This document shows positions 16,988-25,478 of a stretch of 34,375 bases of DNA, in pieces (the stretch's first letter is position 1; each line of letters starts with the position of its first letter). This DNA comes from Cytophagaceae bacterium. GTDB taxonomy: Bacteria; Bacteroidota; Bacteroidia; Cytophagales; Spirosomataceae. Position numbers and translations under genes: made by a program. The stretch covers positions 1-34,375 of the forward strand of contig CANFVE010000032.1 in the NCBI GenBank assembly GCA_947450365.1, given 5' to 3'. A model generated the notes under the pieces. The model worked only from the letters and a program-made list of their open reading frames with translations. It made no database searches and had not been told where the DNA came from.

Positions 16988-17978
16988 AAAAAGATACATA
17001 TTCGCTAGTTTGATGATCGGATTCATGGGGCTTTCGTCCTGGGGATTTTTGGCGCATAAAACACTCCAACAAGTGGCCATTCACCAATTACCCACCGAGT
17101 TAGGACTCTATTTCTTTGCTCAACAGGACTATCTTGTCCAACATTCCATACGTCCCGATGTCCGCCGAAAAGACGATAAAACCGAAGATGTTAAACATTA
17201 TTTGGACATGGATGCCGACGTGTTTGGCCCAAACTACAAAACAGAAATTCCCCATGATTTTGCCCAAGCCATTAGAAAATACACGATCGATAGTTTACGA
17301 AAAGAAGGTTTAGTCCCCTGGGAAGTGAACCGGGTGTATGGACGTTTAGTGCACGCATTTAAGGCAAATATGCCTGATTCTGTTTTGTTTTATGCGGCAG
17401 ATTTAGGGCATTATGTGGCAGATGCGCATGTGCCTTTGCACACGACGAAAAATCATGATGGCCAATTAACCGATCAAAAAGGACTACATGTGTTATGGGA
17501 AAGTTTGGTTCCTGAACAGTTTTTATCAGGCTATCAATTGCATCAGAATCAGCCATTGACCTATATCAAGCAGCCCCAAGATTTTATTTTTCAGATTTTA
17601 GCGGAATCTCATGCGATGTTGCCCGAGGTTTTTTCGGCTGAAAAGGAATTACGTTCGCGAATGGGCGATGACAAAGTATATATGATGGTGGAGCGCTATG
17701 GGCGAAAGCAACGGTATTTTACCAAAGAATTTATACAAGCTTATGGGGATCGATTGGGGAAATCGGTGGAGCAACGCATGTTGACTTCCGCCCATCGGGT
17801 CGCTTCTTTCTGGTATTCAGCATGGAAAGATGCGGGTTCTCCAGCCTGGGTGAGTGCTTCGCCTATCATTACGCAGGAAAAGAAGCAGCAATATGCGGAT
17901 CAACACGCCGCTTGGCAAGCCAATTCCCTCATCAAACAAAACTTATTAATTTCTTTACAAACGAAATCTGCTGAATAA
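16977..17978 (+). CDS. Secreted zinc-dependent phospholipase C / S1-P1 nuclease-like protein
   Basis: This is an exported, probably periplasmic, metalloprotein of 333 residues in the zinc-dependent phospholipase C / S1-P1 nuclease fold. The N-terminus MGNKKRYIFASLMIGFMGLSS is a signal peptide; after it comes WGFLAHKTLQQ (Trp22, His27), the usual first zinc ligands. Further ligand-rich motifs are HSIRPDVRR, HYLDMD (from His74), RLVHAFK, and DLGHYVADAHVPLH (142-155). The real substrate of this Bacteroidota subgroup is unknown. I start at ATG 16977, which overlaps the HTCS gene by 11 bases; earlier in-frame ATGs (16923, 16947) would put charged residues before the signal peptide. The overlap implies coupling with the HTCS. 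The phosphoesterase follows after 3 bases. Confidence 0.8.
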   Translation: MGNKKRYIFASLMIGFMGLSSWGFLAHKTLQQVAIHQLPTELGLYFFAQQDYLVQHSIRPDVRRKDDKTEDVKHYLDMDADVFGPNYKTEIPHDFAQAIRKYTIDSLRKEGLVPWEVNRVYGRLVHAFKANMPDSVLFYAADLGHYVADAHVPLHTTKNHDGQLTDQKGLHVLWESLVPEQFLSGYQLHQNQPLTYIKQPQDFIFQILAESHAMLPEVFSAEKELRSRMGDDKVYMMVERYGRKQRYFTKEFIQAYGDRLGKSVEQRMLTSAHRVASFWYSAWKDAGSPAWVSASPIITQEKKQQYADQHAAWQANSLIKQNLLISLQTKSAE

Positions 17979-17981
17979 TTC

Positions 17982-18521
17982 ATGCAAAAAATTCTCGTAT
18001 TATCCGATACGCATAGTTTTTTAGATCCTCGTTTGGAGGAGCATTTGGAGTATTGTGACCAATTTTGGCATGGAGGCGATTGGGGTTCGGTGGCAGTGGC
18101 AGACACCTTGGCTAGTTATGGAAAACCGGTTATGGGGGTGTATGGCAATATTGATGATCGGACAATTCGCAACATGTATCCTAAAATCGAACGTTTCACC
18201 TGCGAAAAGGTGACTGTTGCCATGACGCACATCGCCGGTGCGCCTTCTTCCTATAAACCGGATGCGTTGGAGACTTTTTCGATGGGAATTCCCAACATTT
18301 TTATCTGCGGACATTCCCATATTTTACAAGTAAAACGGGATTTGAATCGGCGAAATATGTTGTTTTTAAATCCGGGTGCGGCAGGTCAGCACGGATTTCA
18401 TTCGGAACAAACTGCACTACGCTTTAAAATCGATGGGGCACGCATTTATGACATGGAAGTCATTCAAATGCCCCGCATCAAAGTAAAATTAGGCAAAGGG
18501 GATGTGTTTCCGCCCGTGTAG
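17982..18521 (+). CDS. YfcE/MJ0936-type metallophosphoesterase
   Basis: This is a cytosolic two-metal phosphodiesterase of unknown natural substrate, 179 residues long, as usual for the family. The metal-binding motifs are all seen: SDTH (Asp9, His11), GGD (Asp33), GNID (Asn56), MTH (His83) and GHSH (His111, His113). FLNPGAAG near residue 130 is the typical family tail. It has no signal peptide, unlike the gene 3 bases upstream. The end lies 6 bases from the convergent mnmA gene; I see no terminator in between. Confidence 0.92.
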   Translation: MQKILVLSDTHSFLDPRLEEHLEYCDQFWHGGDWGSVAVADTLASYGKPVMGVYGNIDDRTIRNMYPKIERFTCEKVTVAMTHIAGAPSSYKPDALETFSMGIPNIFICGHSHILQVKRDLNRRNMLFLNPGAAGQHGFHSEQTALRFKIDGARIYDMEVIQMPRIKVKLGKGDVFPPV

Positions 18522-18527
18522 ATTTGC

Positions 18528-19670
18528 TTATATCGTTTCTAGATTACGGTATTGCTCAAATACACTACCTTTTTGGAAGGATTTTAAAATCCAACCCCCG
18601 CCTACCACATCATCGCCTTCATAAAAAACAGCCGCTTGGCCCGGCGCGATGCCACTGACATCTTCATGGAATTCGACTTTGATTTTGCCGTCGATTTGTT
18701 GGATAAACGCCTCCGTCCCCGCGTCCTTGTAGCGGACTTTGGTTATTGTTTCTAGGCCTTCTGCAGGGATTTCGGCATATTTTTGGAGGTTTAATTGGCC
18801 CACATACATACCCGTTCGATTTAAATCTTCCACAGGGCCGATGACCACTTCATTCGTTTCCTTCCGTATTTCGATCACAAAGGCGGGGTAACCAAATGCT
18901 TTTCCGAGACCCTTTCGTTGGCCCACCGTATAAAAAGGATAGCCCTCGTGTGTGCCGATAACCTTTCCGTCGATGTCCACAAAATTCCCTCCTTTCACTT
19001 GTTCTTCCAATTCGGGAACCCGCCGTTTCAAAAATCCTCTGTAATCATTATCGGGTACAAAACAGATTTCATAACTCTCCGACTTATTCACTAAATCCAC
19101 AAAGCCGCGTTCGGTGGCCATTTCCCGAATTCGTTCTTTGGTTAAATGCCCTAAGGGTAAAATCGTCCGTGCCAAACTTGATTGTGACACGCCCCAAAGC
19201 ACATAACTTTGATCTTTTTTTGCATCGACACCTTTTGAAATGATGTGTCGACCATTTTCTTGGCGAATTTGCGCATAATGGCCGGTGGCGATGAATTCGC
19301 AGCCTAATTGGTCCGCGCGTTTTAATAAAGCATCCCATTTAATGTGCGTATTGCACATGACACAGGGATTTGGCGTACGGCCCTCGATGTATTCAGAGGT
19401 GAAATAATCGATCACAGAATCACCAAACTCCTCGCGGATATCCAAAATATAATGGGGAAAACCGAGGGAAACGGCGATGTGACGGGCGTCGTTAATCGAA
19501 TCGAGCGAACAGCAGCCCGTTTCTTTTTTTGTGCCCCCAGAACTCGCATAGTCCCAGGTTTTCATGGTCATTCCGATGACCTCGTATCCTTGTTCATGAA
19601 GTAAAACAGCTGCGACTGAGCTGTCGATGCCGCCGCTCATGGCGACTAAAACGCGTCCTTTTGATTCCAT
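18528..19670 (-). CDS. mnmA: tRNA-specific 2-thiouridylase MnmA
   Basis: MnmA places sulfur on C2 of uridine 34 in tRNAs for Lys, Glu and Gln, completing part of the mnm5s2U modification. The 380-residue protein has the ATP pyrophosphatase P-loop SGGIDSS (12-18), the first catalytic cysteine Cys103 in NPCVMCN and the second, Cys203, in EICFVPDNDYRGF. YTVGQRKGLG marks the central domain, and the C-terminal beta-barrel has APGQAAVFYEGDDVVGGG. It stands alone on the minus strand, divergent from the TrpF-like gene. mnmE, which acts on C5 of the same base, is at the far right of the window. Confidence 0.97.
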   Translation of the reverse strand: MESKGRVLVAMSGGIDSSVAAVLLHEQGYEVIGMTMKTWDYASSGGTKKETGCCSLDSINDARHIAVSLGFPHYILDIREEFGDSVIDYFTSEYIEGRTPNPCVMCNTHIKWDALLKRADQLGCEFIATGHYAQIRQENGRHIISKGVDAKKDQSYVLWGVSQSSLARTILPLGHLTKERIREMATERGFVDLVNKSESYEICFVPDNDYRGFLKRRVPELEEQVKGGNFVDIDGKVIGTHEGYPFYTVGQRKGLGKAFGYPAFVIEIRKETNEVVIGPVEDLNRTGMYVGQLNLQKYAEIPAEGLETITKVRYKDAGTEAFIQQIDGKIKVEFHEDVSGIAPGQAAVFYEGDDVVGGGWILKSFQKGSVFEQYRNLETI

Positions 19671-19698
19671 ATTTGCTGCTCAGGTTCAAGGCCTGACG

Positions 19699-19706
19699 AA
19701 AATTTA
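19699..19706 (-). promoter_or_regulatory. Possible -7 box for mnmA
   Basis: On the minus strand TAAATTTT matches TAnnTTTG except for the last base, 28 bases before the mnmA ATG. Confidence 0.3.
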
Positions 19707-19744
19707 CGCAAGGTAATATTTATTTGACCAAATGCCGAACAATC

Positions 19745-19775
19745 TTGGTATTTACGGCCGTAAAGGTTAATTTTG
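19745..19775 (+). promoter_or_regulatory. Promoter of the TrpF-like/PBP1A/hemF unit
   Basis: TTG (19745-19747), a 20-base spacer and TAATTTTG (19768-19775) form a good Bacteroidota promoter. The -7 box ends 10 bases before the ATG at 19786, so the leader is very short. Confidence 0.6.
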
Positions 19776-19785
19776 AACTCATTTT

Positions 19786-20382
19786 ATGAGTATGCTAAAG
19801 ACGCGTGTAAAAGTTTCCGGGATTGAGAATTTATCAGATGCCCGGTATTGTGCAGGAATGGGAGTGGATTGGTTGGGTTTTCCGATGGCGGAGATGTCGG
19901 TGGAAAAATTCACAGAAATCCGAAATTGGTTAGCCGGTGTGGACATTGTAGGTGAGGCATGTGGCCGTACGGCGGATGAAATCATCGAACTATGTCGCAT
20001 ATTTCAGCCAGATATGTTGGAAATTGATTCCTCGGTTCATTTAGAGGCGATTGCCTCGATTGACATTCCTAAAATCCTTCGGGTGAACATTGATACGGAT
20101 AATTTACCCGCCTTATTTGTTTCGGCAGGTCCTTATGTCAAGCAATTTTTATTGGTCGGAAATGACCAAGAATCTCTGGTAGGCATGGAGGCTTCCGTGG
20201 AAATTTGGGCGGCAAAATATCCGATTTTGGTTGGTTTAGATATCCCTGAAGAAGATTTAGATGAGTGGATTGAACAAAGTTCCATTATGGGGATAGGTTT
20301 ACAAGCTGGAAAAGAAGAGCGGCCAGGCTTTCGAGATTTTACAGATTTAATGAGTATCTTAGAAAAATTAGAGACAGAATAA
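19786..20382 (+). CDS. TrpF-like TIM-barrel protein lacking the catalytic residues
   Basis: This 198-residue protein resembles phosphoribosylanthranilate isomerase (TrpF). RVKVSGIENLSDARYCAGMGVDWLGFPM lines up with the TrpF start RVKICGITxxEDA...GADxLGFVF, and GIGLQAGKEERPGFRDF with the TrpF end DVSSGVE..PGVKD. The catalytic cysteine of KICG is replaced by Ser11, and the general-acid aspartate expected in a FILLD-like strand is replaced by Val in KQFLLVGND. The glycine-rich phosphate loop after it is also absent. It is therefore probably not a tryptophan-pathway enzyme. No other trp gene is near. PBP1A begins 9 bases after it, which suggests a shared transcript. Function unknown. Confidence 0.7.
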   Translation: MSMLKTRVKVSGIENLSDARYCAGMGVDWLGFPMAEMSVEKFTEIRNWLAGVDIVGEACGRTADEIIELCRIFQPDMLEIDSSVHLEAIASIDIPKILRVNIDTDNLPALFVSAGPYVKQFLLVGNDQESLVGMEASVEIWAAKYPILVGLDIPEEDLDEWIEQSSIMGIGLQAGKEERPGFRDFTDLMSILEKLETE

Positions 20383-20391
20383 GCCCAAACC

Positions 20392-23001
20392 ATGATTAAA
20401 CAATTCTTGTCGAAAAGTAAATCTAAACTAAATCAGCTTGTATCAGCGCTGGGTAATTCCATAGTGGCGCTTTTCGCGAAGCTATTGGGGGAACGTCGAT
20501 ATACGTGGGTCCTGGGCTATGTTACGCTGGGTAAAATTTTCGCTGAGATTCAATGGCGCCGTTTAGAGGCCTATTACGATGCCCATGTCGATAAGGATTC
20601 TGCCTATTATAAGCCGATTGTGCGCATTTGGAAAACGACAGGCAAGGTGGTTTTGGTGGGATTGATTTATTTGTTTGTGATTGAAACGAATATTTTTTGG
20701 TTGACTGGCGAAATGCCATCCGTCGACGATCTTCAAAACCCCAAATTATCACAAGCCTCGGAGATTTATTCGGCCGATGGGGTTTTATTAGGTAAGTATT
20801 TTGCAGAAAACAGAACACCGATTCGAGATTATCATTTGTTATCCCCGCATTTGGTGAAGGCTTTGGTGGCTACGGAAGATTCACGATTTTATGAACATAC
20901 GGGGATTGATTTTCAGGCTTGGGCGGGTGTGTTGGTTGGAATCGCCAAAGGTGGCGATCGGGGGGGTGGAAGTACGATATCCCAACAATTGGCCAAGAAT
21001 CTATTCAAAACCCGAACCAAAAAAGGCTTCATCAAAACAGGTCTTTTTGGATATATTCCTGGCTTGAGTAAATTGATTTACAAATCCAAAGAATGGGTTA
21101 CTGCGATTAAATTGGAACGTTTTTATACCAAAGATGAAATTATTTTATGGTATTTAAACACGGTGGATTATGGCAATAATGCCTATGGAATTAAGGTGGC
21201 TGCCAAAACCTATTTTAATACCTCGGCCGATAGTTTAAACATTCAAGAAGCTGCGATTTTAGTCGGTTTACAAAAAGCGACGACAACCTATAATCCCACG
21301 CGCTATGTCAATAAACCCTTAGCCGAAAATAAAGCCTGGAAACGTCGGAATGTCGTATTGTCTCAAATGGTCAAGGCGGGTTATTTGAAGAAGGCAGAAT
21401 ATGATTCCTTGGCTAAATTACCCATCGTATTGCATTTAAATGAGGAATCGCCTTATGATGGAACCGGGAATTATTTCAAAGTTGCGGTCGCCAAATTCAT
21501 TCACGACTGGGCGAAGGAAAATGAAATGGAAGTGGATTTGTATCGGGATGGTTTGAAAATCATGACTACGATCGATTCACGTTTGCAATTGCATGCGGAG
21601 GAAGCGGTCGAAGAAGGTATGCGTTCAACCCAAAAAACGTTTGATGCCCATTGGGCGGGTCAAAATCCTTGGGTCGATGAGCATGGCGTTGAAATCCCGG
21701 GTTTTATCGATACGGTGGCCAAACGTACGGAATATTACAAAGCGTTAGTGGCGCGGTTCCCGAAACAACCGGATTCCGTGTGGCATTACATGAAAAATGT
21801 AAAACGGGAGATGTGGGTGTATTCTCGCAATGCGCTGGGTGAAGAGAAAAAGACGATGAGCGCGATTGATTCCATTAATTATTATAAACGTTTCTTGCAA
21901 TCCGGGATGATGACCTTAGATCCTTATACGGGGCATATTAAGGCTTGGGTGGGTGGTTTGGATTTCAAATATTTCAAATACGATCACGTGAAGCAGAGTA
22001 AGCGCCAACCGGGATCTACCTTCAAACCCTTCGTCTATACGGCCGCCATCGATGGGCCTAAAGACCTTTCACCCTGTTACATGATTAAGGATGAGCCGTT
22101 TGAAATCGAGGTGGAGGAAAAAGGAGAGAAGAAAATTTGGCGGCCATCGAATGCCGATGGGACATTTTCTTATTCGATGATGCCTTTGCGTAGGGCCTTG
22201 GCTAAAAGTATTAATTCGGTCGCCGCACGTTTAACGAATGAGGTAGGAGCGGATACAGTGATGTATTATGCGCAAAAAATGGGGATAAAGAGCCCTTTGA
22301 AGCCTGTGGCGTCGATCGGTTTAGGATCCTTTGACGTGTCACTTTATGAGATGATTGGGGCCTATTCGGCTTTTGTGAATGAGGGAATTCATGTGGAACC
22401 GATGATCGTGCAGGAGATAAAGGATCAAAATGGGAAGGTCTTGCAAAATTTCGAGCCGATCTCCTTTCGGGTGATTCGCAAGGAGTCAGCCCAATTAGTC
22501 CGCTCGATGCTGGAAGGTGTTATTCATGATGGGGGAACGGCCAGTTCATTGTTATGGGCGGATGGGGAAGTGTTATTGCCCACCGAGAATCGATACGCGC
22601 ACAATTTTGCCGGAAAAACTGGGACGACGTCTAACCATTCTGATGGCTGGTTTATCGGGATGACGGCCAATTTAATTTCAGGGGTGTGGGTCGGCGGCGA
22701 TGATCGTTCGATTCACTTCCGATCCAGCGCGCTGGGGGAAGGTGCCAAAACCGCCTTGCCTATTTTTAGGCGATTTATGATCAAGGTGGTGAAAGATCCA
22801 GCTTTGGCGATGTATAAACCGGTTCCGTTTGATAAATTGGACCGTCGGGTCGTTAAAAAGGACTTTGATTGCCAAGGCTCTTACAGTACCTTACCGGATT
22901 CACTTCAAGTGAGCGATGCGGAATTAGACTCCCTAAATGCCTTGATGGGGGATAATCCAGATGGAGTTTCTGTTCCAGATACAAGCAAAACCAATCCCTA
23001 A
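20392..23001 (+). CDS. Class A penicillin-binding protein (PBP1A-type transglycosylase/transpeptidase)
   Basis: This bifunctional enzyme polymerises glycan strands and cross-links peptidoglycan at the outer face of the inner membrane. The 869-residue protein has a cytoplasmic N-terminus, one transmembrane helix (about 84 to 105), a GT51 domain with catalytic Glu162 in ATEDSRFYEHTGID and GGSTISQQLAKNLF near residue 190, and a transpeptidase domain with Ser542 in STFK, SIN at 606-608 and KTG at 742-744. The N-terminal cytoplasmic extension of about 80 residues is longer than in E. coli PBP1a. It follows the TrpF-like gene by 9 bases and overlaps hemF by one base (TAATG), so the three form a unit. 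Confidence 0.96.
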   Translation: MIKQFLSKSKSKLNQLVSALGNSIVALFAKLLGERRYTWVLGYVTLGKIFAEIQWRRLEAYYDAHVDKDSAYYKPIVRIWKTTGKVVLVGLIYLFVIETNIFWLTGEMPSVDDLQNPKLSQASEIYSADGVLLGKYFAENRTPIRDYHLLSPHLVKALVATEDSRFYEHTGIDFQAWAGVLVGIAKGGDRGGGSTISQQLAKNLFKTRTKKGFIKTGLFGYIPGLSKLIYKSKEWVTAIKLERFYTKDEIILWYLNTVDYGNNAYGIKVAAKTYFNTSADSLNIQEAAILVGLQKATTTYNPTRYVNKPLAENKAWKRRNVVLSQMVKAGYLKKAEYDSLAKLPIVLHLNEESPYDGTGNYFKVAVAKFIHDWAKENEMEVDLYRDGLKIMTTIDSRLQLHAEEAVEEGMRSTQKTFDAHWAGQNPWVDEHGVEIPGFIDTVAKRTEYYKALVARFPKQPDSVWHYMKNVKREMWVYSRNALGEEKKTMSAIDSINYYKRFLQSGMMTLDPYTGHIKAWVGGLDFKYFKYDHVKQSKRQPGSTFKPFVYTAAIDGPKDLSPCYMIKDEPFEIEVEEKGEKKIWRPSNADGTFSYSMMPLRRALAKSINSVAARLTNEVGADTVMYYAQKMGIKSPLKPVASIGLGSFDVSLYEMIGAYSAFVNEGIHVEPMIVQEIKDQNGKVLQNFEPISFRVIRKESAQLVRSMLEGVIHDGGTASSLLWADGEVLLPTENRYAHNFAGKTGTTSNHSDGWFIGMTANLISGVWVGGDDRSIHFRSSALGEGAKTALPIFRRFMIKVVKDPALAMYKPVPFDKLDRRVVKKDFDCQGSYSTLPDSLQVSDAELDSLNALMGDNPDGVSVPDTSKTNP

Positions 23002-23900
23002 TGGCTTTACAAAAAGAAGAAATCGCCGCTTATTTCCGGGACCTGCAAACGCGTATTTGTGCGGGGATCGAAATGGCAGATGGCCAAGGAAGCTTTCGGG
23101 AAGATTCTTGGGATCGTCCGGAAGGGGGAGGCGGTCATTCTCGAGTTATCGTGAATGGCAAAATTCTAGAAAAAGCCGGCATTAATTTCTCCGCTGTTCA
23201 TGGTCCTTTGCATCCCAAAATGGTGTCCAGTATGGATATTCAAGAGGAAGTTGACTTTTTTGCCAGCGGGGTTTCCATCGTGATGCATCCTGAAAATCCA
23301 TGGGTGCCAATCATTCACATGAATGTGCGCTATTTTGAATTGAGCAATGGCCAGCATTGGTTTGGGGGCGGCATCGACCTGACCCCGCATATCATCATCC
23401 CCGAACAGGCAAAATGGTTTCACCAGCAAATCAAACACGTCTGCGACCAAGCAAATCCAACCTATTATTCTAAGTTCAAAGCCTGGGCGGATGATTATTT
23501 TTACAGCCCTCATCGCGGAGAAACGAGGGGAATTGGGGGCATATTTTTTGATTATCTAACAAGTAAATCGGACGAAGAAAAAAATCAACATTTTGATTTT
23601 GTCAAACAAGTAGGCGAATCCTTTGTGCCTATTTATACTCATTTGATGAAATTAAACGCGGAAAAGGGTTTCACGAAGGCCGAAAAAGATTTTCAGTTCT
23701 TGCGTCGGGGTCGTTATGTCGAATTTAATTTAGTGCATGATCGTGGAACCAAATTCGGGTTGGAAACCAACGGGCGCACCGAATCAATCTTAATGAGTAT
23801 GCCTCCCATGGCTTCTTGGGAATACATGTATGATGTAAATACCTATCCAGAAGGCGCTAAAACCTTTGAATTGCTGAAAAAAGGAATCGATTGGGCATAA
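23001..23900 (+). CDS. hemF: Oxygen-dependent coproporphyrinogen III oxidase HemF
   Basis: HemF oxidatively decarboxylates coproporphyrinogen III to protoporphyrinogen IX in the cytosol, using oxygen. The 299-residue protein has normal length and all signature stretches: FREDSWDRPEGGGGHSRVI, HMNVRYFE, FGGGIDLTPH, YSPHRGETRGIGGIFFDYL and FLRRGRYVEFNLVHDRGTKFGL. The ATG overlaps the PBP1A stop by one base, so its translation is probably coupled. It suggests an organism that makes haem under oxic conditions. A strong terminator follows directly after the stop. Confidence 0.98.
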   Translation: MALQKEEIAAYFRDLQTRICAGIEMADGQGSFREDSWDRPEGGGGHSRVIVNGKILEKAGINFSAVHGPLHPKMVSSMDIQEEVDFFASGVSIVMHPENPWVPIIHMNVRYFELSNGQHWFGGGIDLTPHIIIPEQAKWFHQQIKHVCDQANPTYYSKFKAWADDYFYSPHRGETRGIGGIFFDYLTSKSDEEKNQHFDFVKQVGESFVPIYTHLMKLNAEKGFTKAEKDFQFLRRGRYVEFNLVHDRGTKFGLETNGRTESILMSMPPMASWEYMYDVNTYPEGAKTFELLKKGIDWA

Positions 23901-23930
23901 AAAAAGGTTGGATAAACCAACCTTCTTCTA
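23899..23930. terminator. Bidirectional terminator between hemF and the small acidic protein gene
   Basis: AAGGTTGG (23904-23911) and CCAACCTT (23917-23924) form a perfect 8-base stem with loop ATAAA. An A-run precedes it and a T-rich run follows it, so it can end transcription from both convergent genes. Confidence 0.85.
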
Positions 23931-23944
23931 TTTTGTATCTCTTC

Positions 23945-24349
23945 TTATTTTACCTCGGCCTCCCAAACAATACTTATTCCTTTGGGAGTCATTAACAAAA
24001 TGCGCGTAGGGGAAGGCAATAAAACCAAGCGAGCCGCCGCTGCAGGATCCACAATCCATTCCACTTCTACACCCTCTTTTTTACCGATTTCGATTTCGCC
24101 ATCCGCCGTTTCGACAAACTTTTTGGCTAAATAGGCTGTGGGCAACAATACATCCGATTCCGGACAATGTTTCAAATGGACCTTTTCTAAAATATCTTCC
24201 AATTGATCCCCATATTTTTCATTGAAATCATCCTCCAAATCATGCAAAACCTCCTCCACATCGTCATAGGTCTCATCCGAATAACTCAATTTGCTTAATT
24301 CTAATCGCTTTTCTAAGATGGCGATCATCGCCTCGTCAATCGTATTCAT
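23945..24349 (-). CDS. Small acidic protein of unknown function
   Basis: I do not recognise this 134-residue protein. The first 60 residues are rich in Glu and Asp and look helical (EKRLELSKL, DDVEEVLHDLEDDFNEKYGDQLEDILEKVHLKH). The second half is more beta-like and hydrophobic (VEVEWIVDPAAAARLVLLP, RILLMTPKGISIVWEAEV). It has no signal peptide, no membrane segment and only one cysteine. Codon use looks like that of its neighbours. It lies downstream of menC on the same strand (18-base gap), but a perfect -7 box in the end of menC suggests it can be transcribed on its own. It looks like a real gene, not a shadow, because it fills the space exactly between menC and the terminator. Confidence 0.75.
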   Translation of the reverse strand: MNTIDEAMIAILEKRLELSKLSYSDETYDDVEEVLHDLEDDFNEKYGDQLEDILEKVHLKHCPESDVLLPTAYLAKKFVETADGEIEIGKKEGVEVEWIVDPAAAARLVLLPSPTRILLMTPKGISIVWEAEVK

Positions 24350-24367
24350 TTTTCTACATTAAAATTT

Positions 24368-25438
24368 TCACAAAGATAGGTCTTGAAATGGAATTTCCCG
24401 ACCAAATGTCTGATCAAAACAAATATTTCCTTTTTCGATTCCTAATCCACTGGCAAAATTATTCGTATACAGTTGCCCTGTCCCTAAACCTTGTGGCATG
24501 GTCACCGGAAATGCTGCTGTAAATTGGGAAATTGCCTGTAATCCTATATTCGATTCCAAAGCCGAGGTAATCCACCAATCGATGCCTCTTTCTTTACAGG
24601 CATTTATCCAGCCCCGGGTCGCCTCAAATCCACCTAAAAAACTCGGTTTAAAGATGGCAAATTGTGGTTTTATGGTATCTAACACGAGTTCAGGGTTTTC
24701 CTGACCAATTAATTCCTCATCGAGCGCGATGGGAATGATTTCCTGTCTGCATAGGTGTGCCATTTCCTCCCATTGTCCAGCCCGAATGGGTTGTTCGATC
24801 GAATGCAGGTCGTATTGGGCTAATTTTACTAATTTGGATATGGCTTCCTCAGGTCGAAAGGCGCCGTTGGCATCCACCCGAAGTGTTAAATCCTTTGCCG
24901 CGAATCGCTTGCGTAAATTAGCCAAAAGCCCTACTTCCGTATCGAAATCCAACGCGCCAATTTTCAATTTCAAACAGCTGTAGCCCTCCTTTAATTTTTG
25001 TTCGATTTGGGCGGCCATAAAATCGGGTTTTCCCATCCATATGAGGCCATTGATGGGAATATTCGTTTCCCCCCGACTAAACGAATTATCAAAATATTGC
25101 CCCGGATTCGGGGCAAATAAATCCAATAAAGCGGATTCAACCGCAAAGCGCAAGGCGGGTTGATGAAATGGAATCTGATGAATATATGCCGAAATTCCAG
25201 CTTTCTCCTTGGGAATGGATCCTAAGACTTGTAAGGTTTGTTGATACGCAGGAAGACAATCTTCCTGATAATCAGGACTTAAACCGGCTAAAGGTCCCGC
25301 TTCGCCGATGCCAAATTTTCCTCCCGATTGAATCCGCACATAATAACTTTTTTTCTTTGTCAATACACCCCGTGAGGTACCCGCTTCAAAATGAAAGTGA
25401 AGGGTATGATCAATTAGCTGAAGATTTGCGCTGGACAT
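24368..25438 (-). CDS. menC: o-Succinylbenzoate synthase MenC
   Basis: MenC dehydrates SHCHC to o-succinylbenzoate in menaquinone synthesis. The 356-residue protein is an enolase-superfamily member with every catalytic residue in register: the KxK pair Lys157 and Lys159 (CLKLKIG), metal ligands Asp189 (RVDANGAF), Glu215 (SIEQPI) and Asp240 (ALDEEL), and Lys264 (FAIFKPSFLGG). The N-terminal capping domain contains GTSRGVLTKKKSYYV and FGIGEAGPLAGLS, typical of Bacteroidota MenC. A dipeptide epimerase is the main alternative but fits the N-terminus less well. No other men gene is in the window. It is divergent from lpxK. Confidence 0.9.
   Translation of the reverse strand: MSSANLQLIDHTLHFHFEAGTSRGVLTKKKSYYVRIQSGGKFGIGEAGPLAGLSPDYQEDCLPAYQQTLQVLGSIPKEKAGISAYIHQIPFHQPALRFAVESALLDLFAPNPGQYFDNSFSRGETNIPINGLIWMGKPDFMAAQIEQKLKEGYSCLKLKIGALDFDTEVGLLANLRKRFAAKDLTLRVDANGAFRPEEAISKLVKLAQYDLHSIEQPIRAGQWEEMAHLCRQEIIPIALDEELIGQENPELVLDTIKPQFAIFKPSFLGGFEATRGWINACKERGIDWWITSALESNIGLQAISQFTAAFPVTMPQGLGTGQLYTNNFASGLGIEKGNICFDQTFGREIPFQDLSL
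24371..24378 (-). promoter_or_regulatory. -7 promoter box for the small acidic protein gene, inside menC
   Basis: On the minus strand TATCTTTG is a perfect TAnnTTTG within the last codons of menC, 21 bases before the ATG at 24349. A TTTG lies upstream (24406-24403) with a 24-base spacer, slightly longer than ideal. Confidence 0.45.
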
Positions 25439-25461
25439 GGGTGCAATTTATTATTTTATCC

Positions 25462-25469
25462 TAACTTTA
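25462..25469 (+). promoter_or_regulatory. Possible -7 box for lpxK
   Basis: TAACTTTA differs from TAnnTTTG at the last base and ends 9 bases before the chosen lpxK ATG, in the short gap to divergent menC. Confidence 0.3.
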
Positions 25470-25478
25470 TCATCCATT

